From an uncultured Lachnospiraceae bacterium (lineage in GTDB: Bacteria; Bacillota; Clostridia; Lachnospirales; Lachnospiraceae): a stretch of DNA of 42,189 bases. This document shows, one piece after another, positions 34,873 through 42,189 of this stretch; position 1 is the first letter of the stretch, and the number at the start of each line of letters is the position of its first letter. Location of the stretch: positions 1 to 42,189 of the forward strand of contig CAJOLA010000005.1 in NCBI GenBank assembly GCA_905235275.1, written 5' to 3'. The position numbers were made by a program, and so were the translations under genes. The notes under the pieces are model-generated. The model was not told the DNA's origin, ran no database searches, and saw only the letters and a list, made by a program, of their open reading frames with translations.

Positions 34873-36192
34873 ATGCCCGATCAGCAAACATCTAAAAATG
34901 AGAGAAAGACGGCATTTGATGTATTGTTTTCAGTAAAGCGAAAGGCAGAGCCGTTGTCGGGTGCTCTTAACCGGCTGTTATGCGCGCGTAACCTTGAAGA
35001 TAAAAGGTCACGCGCTTTTATTACGCAGTTGGTTTACGGCACGCTTGAAAACATCATTCGTCTTGACTATATCATTGATTCATTTTCCAAAATTAAAACA
35101 AAAAAAATGAAGCCGGGGATTGCAATAATTCTTGAGCTTTCGGCATATCAGATAATTTTTATGGATTCCGTTCCTGCGTCTGCAGCCTGTGATGAAGCCG
35201 TAAAGCTTACCAAAAAGATAGGGATGTCCGGGCTTTCCGGCTTTGTAAATGCCGTTTTAAGAAATATAGCGGATAATTACGAAACGGTTTCCATGCCCGA
35301 TAAGGATTGTTTTCCGGAGTATGAAAGCCTTAAATATTCCATTCCGCAGTGGTGCCTCTTAAGGTGGGAGCATGACTACGGCAGGGAGCGCGCGGTTGAT
35401 ATTGCAAGGAATTTACGACGAAGAAAAATTATATTTATCCGGGTAAATACATCGCTGATATCGCCGTCGGGGCTCGATCAGCGTCTTGAAGCTGAAGGGT
35501 TAAAGGTTTATAAAAATAATTCATGGCCCGAATATGTGCTTGCGATTGACGGGATTGACACTATTTCTTCGATAGAGAGTTTCAAGGAAGGTCTGTTTTA
35601 CATTCAGGATATCAGCTGCGTATTGTCAGGGGAAATGTACGGGCTTGACGTAGGAGGGGACGTACTCGATCTGTGCGCGGCTCCGGGAGGAAAAAGCATT
35701 AATGCCTCCCTTCTTTTAAATGAGAAAGGCGCGGGAAGAGTTACGTCATGTGATATTTCCGATGAAAAGGTTGCCCTTATAAAGGAAAACGTCACCACCA
35801 TGAAGCTTTCCGGTATTGATATCCTAAAGTGTGACGCGACTGTTTTCAGGGAAGACTTTAAGGAGAACTTTGACGTTGTGATAGCTGATGTACCATGTTC
35901 GGGGCTCGGTATAATAGGAAGAAAACCCGATATAGCAATCAGACTTAAGGAGGGTGACATTGATAAATTATTCGAATTACAAAGGAGGATAATTGATAAC
36001 GGAGTGCAATACGTTAAAAAGGGCGGTCGCTTTATATATTCAACGTGTACCCTAAATAAAACGGAAAATGAAGAAAACGCAAAATATATTTCCGAAAAGC
36101 ATGGCATGGAGATGATTGAAGAAAAGACATTTTTCCCTGAAGAAGGATTTGACGGGGACGGATTTTTTACGGCAGTTTTTAAGAAGGCATAA
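34873..36192 (+). CDS. rsmB: 16S rRNA m5C967 methyltransferase RsmB
   Basis: This 439-residue SAM-dependent enzyme methylates C967 of 16S rRNA. An N-terminal NusB-like helical domain (about 1-140) precedes the Rossmann domain with DLCAAPGGKS. The two catalytic cysteines are Cys342 in DVPCSG and Cys392 in STCTL. The start codon follows the previous stop directly, with AGGAG upstream. Confidence 0.95.
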   Translation: MPDQQTSKNERKTAFDVLFSVKRKAEPLSGALNRLLCARNLEDKRSRAFITQLVYGTLENIIRLDYIIDSFSKIKTKKMKPGIAIILELSAYQIIFMDSVPASAACDEAVKLTKKIGMSGLSGFVNAVLRNIADNYETVSMPDKDCFPEYESLKYSIPQWCLLRWEHDYGRERAVDIARNLRRRKIIFIRVNTSLISPSGLDQRLEAEGLKVYKNNSWPEYVLAIDGIDTISSIESFKEGLFYIQDISCVLSGEMYGLDVGGDVLDLCAAPGGKSINASLLLNEKGAGRVTSCDISDEKVALIKENVTTMKLSGIDILKCDATVFREDFKENFDVVIADVPCSGLGIIGRKPDIAIRLKEGDIDKLFELQRRIIDNGVQYVKKGGRFIYSTCTLNKTENEENAKYISEKHGMEMIEEKTFFPEEGFDGDGFFTAVFKKA

Positions 36193-36194
36193 GT

Positions 36195-37217
36195 ATGACT
36201 GACATTAAATCGCTTACAATTAAAGAGCTTACGGACTTTCTTGTTGAAATGGGAGAGAAGCCCTTCAGGGGAAAGCAGATTTTTAAATGGCTTCACAAAA
36301 TGCATGTGACTTCCTTTGATGAGATGACGGATATCTCATTGAATCTGCGTGAGAAGCTAAAGGAGAATTCGACAATCACGGTGATAAATGCGGTAAAGGA
36401 ACAGGTGTCGTCAGACGGTACGAGAAAATATCTGTTTGAACTGCCGGACGGCAATCGTATCGAAAGCGTGAAGATGGATTATAAACACGGACACAGTGTA
36501 TGCATATCATCTCAGGTGGGATGTGCCATGGGGTGTGAGTTTTGCGCATCGACCATCGGAGGGCTTCAGAGAAATCTTACTGCCGCGGAAATGCTTGAAC
36601 AGATATATGCCATTGAGAGAATGACAAACGAGAGAGTTTCCAATGTGGTTGTCATGGGCTCGGGAGAGCCGTTGCAAAATCTTGAAAATCTTATTTCTTT
36701 TTTGGAAAATATCAACGATAAAGAAGGTGATAATATAAGCCTGCGAGGTATTACGGTTTCCACATGCGGAATAATCCCTGCCATCGGTAAGCTTGCGCAG
36801 TATAATTTGCCTGTTACGCTTGCGATATCTTTACATGCGCCAAATGATGAGATAAGATCGCGCCTAATGCCTATTGCAAAGGTTTATCCTTTGGAGGACC
36901 TTTTGCGTGCGTGCAGGGATTATTTCGAAAAAACCGGGAGAAGGATAACTTTTGAGTATTCTCTTATTAAAGGAGTGAATGACTCACCGGGAAATGCGGA
37001 GCAGCTGTCGGCATTAATTAAAGATATGAACTGCCATGTCAATTTGATAAATGTAAATCCCGTTGAAGAAAAAACCTTCCAAAAAACGGGAGAAAAGGAT
37101 ATAATGCTCTTTAAAAATAAACTTGAAAAAAATAAAATTAATGTTACTATTAGGAGAGAATTGGGGCAGGATATAGATGGAGCCTGCGGACAGTTAAGAA
37201 GGAGATATCCGGAATGA
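36195..37217 (+). CDS. rlmN: Dual-specificity 23S rRNA/tRNA A2503/A37 methyltransferase RlmN
   Basis: This 340-residue radical-SAM enzyme adds a C2 methyl group to A2503 of 23S rRNA and to A37 of some tRNAs. The CxxxCxxC motif is CAMGCEFC (Cys110, Cys114, Cys117). The methyl-carrier Cys is Cys331 in DGACGQLRRR near the C-terminus. GSGEPL (SAM-binding GGEPL-like motif) is also present. The stop overlaps the start of the phosphatase gene as ATGA. Confidence 0.96.
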   Translation: MTDIKSLTIKELTDFLVEMGEKPFRGKQIFKWLHKMHVTSFDEMTDISLNLREKLKENSTITVINAVKEQVSSDGTRKYLFELPDGNRIESVKMDYKHGHSVCISSQVGCAMGCEFCASTIGGLQRNLTAAEMLEQIYAIERMTNERVSNVVVMGSGEPLQNLENLISFLENINDKEGDNISLRGITVSTCGIIPAIGKLAQYNLPVTLAISLHAPNDEIRSRLMPIAKVYPLEDLLRACRDYFEKTGRRITFEYSLIKGVNDSPGNAEQLSALIKDMNCHVNLINVNPVEEKTFQKTGEKDIMLFKNKLEKNKINVTIRRELGQDIDGACGQLRRRYPE

Positions 37218-37945
37218 AGGTTCATGCTGTTACGGATGTCGGACGTGTACGTGAGACCAATCAGGATTTCTGTTCATACACTACAGAACCTATAGGCGCT
37301 TTGCCTAATCTTTTTCTGGTTGCTGACGGTATGGGCGGACACAGGTCCGGTGATTTGGCGTCGCGTTTTACTGTGGAAACTTTTCGGGAACTCGTGCAGA
37401 ACTACGATTCGTTTGACACGGTCACGATACTGACGGATGCAGTTAAGGAGGTCAACAAGCTCCTTATTAGAAAGTCTCTGGAATCCCCGGACTATGAGGG
37501 GATGGGGACAACTCTGGTGGCAGCTACCATAGAAGGGAATATGCTAAAGGTGGCAAATGTGGGCGACAGCAGGTTGTACCTGATAAAAGACGACATTTGT
37601 CAGATTACCAGAGATCATTCTCTTGTTGAAGAGATGGTGCAGCGGGGACAACTTGAAAAAGATGAAGCCCGAACCCATGCCAATAAGAATATAATCACCA
37701 GAGCCATAGGCGTTGATAATGATGTGACACCGGAACTGTTTTCGGTTGATATTGAAAAAGGTTCCAAGATACTGATTTGTACTGACGGTCTCACAAATAT
37801 GGTCGATGATAATAAGATAGAACGTCTCGTCAAAAAGGGAGGCACCGTAAGAGATATTACGGAACGCCTTGTGACGGCTGCTTTAGACGGCGGTGGTAAA
37901 GACAACATTACGGTAATGGTTATTGATCCTGATTCGGAAAGGTAA
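37214..37945 (+). CDS. stp: PP2C-type serine/threonine phosphatase (Stp/PrpC)
   Basis: This 243-residue metal-dependent PP2C phosphatase has the expected motifs: ETNQD near the N-terminus, DGMGGHRSGD, GDSRLYLI, CTDGLTNMVDD and GGKDNITVMVI. The Asp residues in these motifs bind the Mn/Mg pair. It overlaps rlmN by 4 nt and lies 5 nt before the PASTA kinase gene, whose products it is expected to dephosphorylate. Confidence 0.95.
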   Translation: MKVHAVTDVGRVRETNQDFCSYTTEPIGALPNLFLVADGMGGHRSGDLASRFTVETFRELVQNYDSFDTVTILTDAVKEVNKLLIRKSLESPDYEGMGTTLVAATIEGNMLKVANVGDSRLYLIKDDICQITRDHSLVEEMVQRGQLEKDEARTHANKNIITRAIGVDNDVTPELFSVDIEKGSKILICTDGLTNMVDDNKIERLVKKGGTVRDITERLVTAALDGGGKDNITVMVIDPDSER

Positions 37946-37950
37946 AAAAG

Positions 37951-39813
37951 ATGTTAAACAAAGGAACAGTACTTGCAGACAGGTACGAGATAATTGAAAA
38001 GATTGGGTCCGGGGGAATGGCCGATGTATATCGCGCAATGGACCACAAGCTTAACAGATATGTAGCTATTAAAGTTTTAAAAAGAGAATTCAGAGAGGAT
38101 AAGCAGTTCGTTGCAAAGTTCAAGCAGGAAGCGCGGGCTGTTGCCGGACTTTCACATCCGAACATCGTTAACGTATACGATGTAGGTAATGAGGGAACGG
38201 TTCAGTATATCGTTCTTGAACTCGTAGAGGGAATAACTCTTAAAAAATATATAGAGAAAAAAGGACATCTTCCGTATAAGGAAGCTGTCAGCATAGCCAT
38301 TCAGGTAGGAAACGGTATTGAGGCGGCGCATGAGCATCACATTGTTCATCGTGACATTAAGCCTCAGAATATTATCATTTCAAAAGAAGGCAAGGTTAAG
38401 GTTACTGATTTCGGTATAGCAAAGGCTGCCGCAACCACTACCACGGTAAGTACATCAGCCATGGGGTCTGTGCACTATATGTCCCCCGAACAGGCAAGAG
38501 GCGGATATTCGGATGAGAGAAGTGATATTTATTCCTTTGGTATCACTCTTTTTGAGATGCTTACCGGCCAGGTTCCTTTTGACGGTGATTCAACGGTTGC
38601 TGTTGCCGTACATCACATACAGGACGAGATTGATTTGCCTTCCGAATTGGTTTCAGGTGTTCCGATAAGTGTGGATAAGATAGTTCAGAAGTGTACAAGG
38701 AAAAAGGTTGACGCCAGATACCAGAGCATGGATGAACTTATCGCAGATCTTAAAAAATCGCTCATCATGCCCGATGAAGATTTTGTAACGGCAGTTCCTT
38801 TTGTTGCGGAAGAAGAGGTAAATGCAGAAGAGCTCCCGAAGGAAGAGACACCGGAGACAAAACCTGAAGAACCGGGTGAAGAGACATCCAATCTTCCCGA
38901 CATTGACAACGAGAGCAATAAGAAGCTCGACGGTGTTCTTAAATGGGTAGCCATCGGAATTGCCGCGGCGGTAGTTGTGATAATTGTTATATTTGCCGTG
39001 AGAGGCTGTGGCGGTGGAACAACCGAACCTACAGAGACTACGGAGAGCACGGAATTACAGGTTTCCGTACCAAGCGTTATCGGCAAGAACTCAGATGAGG
39101 CTAAGAGCATTCTTGAGGAGGCTAAGCTTGTTGTTGATGCACCCGCACTTTCCGGAACGGTTGCGGTTCAGGATCCTGCGGCAGGCAGAAACGTCGCATC
39201 GGGAACTAAGGTTACAATCAGAATTGATGTTCCGGACTTAAAGGATCTTAAGTCTGAGGATGCGGTTGAAGCCGTAAGGAATCGCGGCTGGGATGTTGAC
39301 CGTGTTCAGGAATACAGTGATACGGTAGAGAAGGGTCTGATTATCAGACAGGAAAAGAAGGATGATAAGACCATAACTCTTGTTATCAGTAAGGGTGAAG
39401 AACCGGTTGACAAAGAGACCGTTCCGAATGTAGTCGGAATGACACTTGAAGAAGCTGATAAAGCCATTCATGATGCCGGATTTAAGTACTGGTGGGAAGG
39501 TGATAATACCGGAGTGGTAGTATCACAGACTCCGGGTGCAGGAAGCTCGGCTGAGAAGGGATCTACCGTAAGATTCCAGATGGAAAGCCCGACAACAACG
39601 GCTACTACCACAACATCTACAAGTACTACCGAAGCAACAACCTCATCGATTGATTTCGGTGGCGCTCCTAATGTCATAGGCTATGATTTTGATGATGCCG
39701 TTAATGCTCTTCGAAGAGCAGGATATGATGTTGAATACAGAGGAAGCGGAGACACTGTAGTCAGCGAGCAGGTTGATGACGTGAATAAGGTAGTTAAGAT
39801 AGTTTTAGAATAA
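37951..39813 (+). CDS. prkC: PASTA-domain serine/threonine protein kinase (PrkC/Stk)
   Basis: This 620-residue membrane kinase senses muropeptides or lipid II in characterised relatives. The kinase domain (about 10-270) has the glycine loop GSGGMADVYRA, Lys41 in VAIKVLK, catalytic HRDIKPQN (Asp135), DFGIAKA and SPEQARG, and a Thr/Ser-rich activation loop. An acidic juxtamembrane region leads to a transmembrane helix (about 332-352). Outside lie PASTA repeats at about 369-427, 428-483 and 489-547, a Thr-rich linker (548-574), then a fourth, shorter PASTA (573-620). The Thr-rich linker before the last PASTA is a possible glycosylation or flexible hinge region. Confidence 0.96.
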   Translation: MLNKGTVLADRYEIIEKIGSGGMADVYRAMDHKLNRYVAIKVLKREFREDKQFVAKFKQEARAVAGLSHPNIVNVYDVGNEGTVQYIVLELVEGITLKKYIEKKGHLPYKEAVSIAIQVGNGIEAAHEHHIVHRDIKPQNIIISKEGKVKVTDFGIAKAAATTTTVSTSAMGSVHYMSPEQARGGYSDERSDIYSFGITLFEMLTGQVPFDGDSTVAVAVHHIQDEIDLPSELVSGVPISVDKIVQKCTRKKVDARYQSMDELIADLKKSLIMPDEDFVTAVPFVAEEEVNAEELPKEETPETKPEEPGEETSNLPDIDNESNKKLDGVLKWVAIGIAAAVVVIIVIFAVRGCGGGTTEPTETTESTELQVSVPSVIGKNSDEAKSILEEAKLVVDAPALSGTVAVQDPAAGRNVASGTKVTIRIDVPDLKDLKSEDAVEAVRNRGWDVDRVQEYSDTVEKGLIIRQEKKDDKTITLVISKGEEPVDKETVPNVVGMTLEEADKAIHDAGFKYWWEGDNTGVVVSQTPGAGSSAEKGSTVRFQMESPTTTATTTTSTSTTEATTSSIDFGGAPNVIGYDFDDAVNALRRAGYDVEYRGSGDTVVSEQVDDVNKVVKIVLE

Positions 39814-39820
39814 TTCATTT

Positions 39821-40717
39821 ATGAGTGATACTTACAATGGCAAGATAATAAAAGGGATTGCCGGATTTTATTACGTATACATAGATCAAAAAGGCCTTTT
39901 CGAATGCAAAGCGAAAGGCCTTTTTCGCAAGGAAAAGATAAAACCTCTTGTGGGCGACAATGTTTTGGTAAGCATTACCGATGAGGCAAACGGAATCGGT
40001 AACATTACGGACATCGAAAAAAGAAAAAATGAAATCATAAGACCGGCATGTGCTAATATAGATATGGCGATAACAGTTATGGCAATCAGTAAGCCTGCGC
40101 CTAAGTTTTCATTGCTCGATAAGATAATGGTATTTTTTTCTTATTATGATATTCCGGTAACATTGTGCTTTAACAAATGTGATGAGGCAGATGACGCCGG
40201 CATGAACATTGTCCGTGAAAGATATAAAGCAAGCGGAGCCGATGTCATATTTACGAGTGCAATGGAAGGGACAGGTATAACGGAATTAAAATCCGTCATG
40301 CAGGAAAAGACAACGGTACTTACCGGACCGTCAGGAGTCGGTAAGAGTTCCATTCTTAACAGACTTTGCCCCGATGCGGATCTCGAAGTGGGAGATATCA
40401 GCAGGATAGGAAGAGGAAAACATACCACAAGACATACGGAGATTTTTAAAATCGCACGGAACACATTTGTCATGGACACGCCGGGATTTACATCGCTTGA
40501 CATTCCGGAGATTCCAAAGGAGGATTTGAAGTTTTACTTTAATGAGTTTTCCGATTATGAGAACAGATGCAGATTTGACGGATGCGTTCATATACATGAG
40601 CCGGATTGCGCGGTAAAGGATGCTCTTAAAGAGGGCAGGATTAATCCGGACAGATATAAAAGCTATTGCGATATGTACAGAAGTATAGAAGAATCAGACA
40701 AATACCGGAAAGGATAA
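39821..40717 (+). CDS. rsgA: Ribosome small-subunit GTPase RsgA
   Basis: This 298-residue circularly permuted GTPase assists late 30S maturation. An N-terminal OB domain (about 1-70) precedes the GTPase motifs in permuted order: NKCD, TSAMEG, GPSGVGKSS (169-177) and DTPGF. The C-terminal zinc domain has CRFDGCVHIHEPDC. The start is 7 nt after prkC and no convincing Shine-Dalgarno sequence is visible; the TAATTCATTT upstream is A/T-only apart from one C. Translation may rely on coupling to prkC. Confidence 0.94.
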   Translation: MSDTYNGKIIKGIAGFYYVYIDQKGLFECKAKGLFRKEKIKPLVGDNVLVSITDEANGIGNITDIEKRKNEIIRPACANIDMAITVMAISKPAPKFSLLDKIMVFFSYYDIPVTLCFNKCDEADDAGMNIVRERYKASGADVIFTSAMEGTGITELKSVMQEKTTVLTGPSGVGKSSILNRLCPDADLEVGDISRIGRGKHTTRHTEIFKIARNTFVMDTPGFTSLDIPEIPKEDLKFYFNEFSDYENRCRFDGCVHIHEPDCAVKDALKEGRINPDRYKSYCDMYRSIEESDKYRKG

Positions 40718-40720
40718 AGT

Positions 40721-41368
40721 ATGGCAATTTTAGCACCATCGATTCTCTCGGCTGACTTTGCGAATCTGGGAGATGATATTAATAAAACAATAAAAGGCGG
40801 AGCCGACATAATTCATGTTGATGTTATGGACGGTCTTTTCGTACCGAGCATTTCTTTCGGGATGCCCGTTATCAAATCAATCAGAAAAGTGACGGATAAG
40901 TATTTTGACGTACACCTTATGATTAACGATCCGGGACGCTACATAAATGAATTTAAGGAATCGGGAGCTGACGGTCTTACGATTCATGCGGAAGCGTGCG
41001 AGGATTTGCATGGGGTTTTGCGCAGCATAAAAGAAGCGGGGATGGACCCTGCCATTTCCATAAAGCCTAAAACTCCCGTCTCTGAGATAGAGGAGTATCT
41101 TGATGAGGTTAAGATGGTTCTTATAATGAGTGTGGAGCCGGGCTTCGGGGGACAAAAGCTCATCCCCGAAACCGTGGATAAGGTTCGTGAATTAAGAAAG
41201 ATAATTGACGAAAAACATCCCGGCGTTCTTATCGAGATTGACGGAGGAATTAATCTTGAAAACGTACGTGAGATTGTTGATGCGGGAGTGGATGTTATCG
41301 TAGCAGGATCTGCAGTATTTAAAGATGACGTTGAAGGGAATACAAAAGCATTTAAAGAACTTATATAA
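40721..41368 (+). CDS. rpe: Ribulose-phosphate 3-epimerase
   Basis: This 215-residue TIM-barrel enzyme interconverts ribulose-5-phosphate and xylulose-5-phosphate. It starts with ILAPSILSADFANLG and contains HVDVMDGLFVPSISFG, HLMI, MSVEPGFGGQKLIPE and EIDGGINLEN, with the catalytic Asp pair in the second and last. GGAAAGGA precedes the ATG. It ends the 13-gene run and is followed by a strong terminator. Confidence 0.97.
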   Translation: MAILAPSILSADFANLGDDINKTIKGGADIIHVDVMDGLFVPSISFGMPVIKSIRKVTDKYFDVHLMINDPGRYINEFKESGADGLTIHAEACEDLHGVLRSIKEAGMDPAISIKPKTPVSEIEEYLDEVKMVLIMSVEPGFGGQKLIPETVDKVRELRKIIDEKHPGVLIEIDGGINLENVREIVDAGVDVIVAGSAVFKDDVEGNTKAFKELI

Positions 41369-41402
41369 ATCTTCTAAAAAAAGTGGAGTATCGGTATGAC
41401 GA

Positions 41403-41428
41403 GAGAGGCCCGCAAAGCCTCTTTTTTT
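41403..41428 (+). terminator. Terminator after rpe
   Basis: AGAGGC (41404-41409) pairs with GCCTCT (41417-41422) and is followed by seven T. Confidence 0.88.
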
Positions 41429-41454
41429 GCGCCTTTTTTAGGTGCCAAAAAAAA

Positions 41455-41518
41455 GTTTGATTTTTATAAAAAATTTTAAGCAAAATATATTGACAAGGTA
41501 TGGGGTAGGTGTTATTAT
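41455..41518 (+). promoter_or_regulatory. Strong rRNA promoter with AT-rich upstream element
   Basis: A perfect -35 TTGACA (41490-41495), 17-bp spacer and -10 TATTAT (41513-41518). The 35 bp before the -35 box are almost pure A/T, as in UP elements of rRNA promoters. Confidence 0.85.
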
Positions 41519-41524
41519 AGTCGA

Positions 41525-41760
41525 GCCGTCTCATAAGAAACGGTTTACAAAATGTCATCGAATTCACACTGGTTCGAAGCGGATTTAAGAGGATTCAAGA
41601 CACACAGATCTTTGACAATCAGAAAGCAAAACAACCCTGAAAATTCCTTTATGAATTTCAGTAATTAACGGACAATCCGTTTTTAAGATGAACTGTCTTA
41701 ATGAGATAAAGATAGTCTTAAAAATTAAGCTTATTTAAGCCGGCGTAAAAGCCATAAATT
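41525..41760 (+). ncRNA. rRNA operon leader
   Basis: About 235 nt lie between the transcription start and 16S. A boxA-like ATCTTTGACAAT occurs at 41608-41619. Hairpins are possible at about 41634-41661 (GAAAATTC with GAATTTC) and at 41667-41681 (AACGGA with TCCGTT), the latter followed by a short T run. No ORF with a ribosome binding site was found here. Confidence 0.65.

Positions 41761-42189
<429 letters not shown>

Overview
The window is a gene-dense, almost entirely plus-strand chromosomal segment of moderate GC from an anaerobic Firmicute, most likely a member of the Lachnospiraceae. The evidence is the partial 16S rRNA at the right end (Lachnospiraceae-like 5' region ending in TGATGCAGCGACGCCGC), strong AGGAGG ribosome binding sites, the Rnf complex, IspH adjoining ribosomal protein S1, and the priA-def-fmt-rsmB-rlmN-stp-prkC-rsgA-rpe order typical of Firmicutes. 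I cannot name the genus. No CRISPR array, insertion sequence, prophage or tRNA gene was seen.

Layout. 1-413: three tandem copies of a 146-bp non-coding repeat. 577-3609: a 1010-residue surface protein with beta-helix, Cna-B-like domains, a Thr/Glu repeat stalk and a sortase-type C-terminus. 3721-5926: a PAP2 membrane phosphatase and a HerA/DUF853-type ATPase. 6343-11591: a complete urease operon ureABC-EFGD with a consensus-like promoter and a strong terminator. 11751-17739: a housekeeping operon with a membrane-anchored TPR protein, thiamine pyrophosphokinase, a flavoprotein, cmk, ispH and rpsA. 17956-23597: rnfCDGEAB, the ion-pumping ferredoxin:NAD oxidoreductase, followed by a NusG-domain-II protein. 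23670-24353 (minus): a single convergent lipoprotein gene. 24563-41368: a tightly packed run of 13 genes without a visible internal terminator (ABC-F, ftsK, fhs, priA, def, fmt, a zinc metallopeptidase, rsmB, rlmN, PP2C phosphatase, PASTA kinase, rsgA, rpe). 41369-42189: terminator, strong rRNA promoter, leader and the first ~430 nt of 16S rRNA.

How the genes fit together. Urease subunits and all four accessory proteins are present, but no urea channel or nickel transporter lies in the window. Rnf couples reduced ferredoxin to NAD reduction and ion pumping, as expected in a fermentative anaerobe. The 13-gene run joins one-carbon supply (fhs makes 10-formyl-THF) to initiator formylation (fmt) and deformylation (def), ribosome maturation (rsmB, rlmN, rsgA), replication restart (priA), chromosome segregation (ftsK) and cell-wall-linked phospho-signalling (PP2C/PASTA kinase).

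The most interesting points are: a slippery TTT-TGA at the ispH stop where a +1 shift would recreate an IspH-S1 fusion; an inverted-repeat element between ureC and ureE that coincides with an abrupt change in codon use; the 146-bp repeats, whose third copy has different but still complementary hairpin arms; and the cysteine-containing tail on RnfE.
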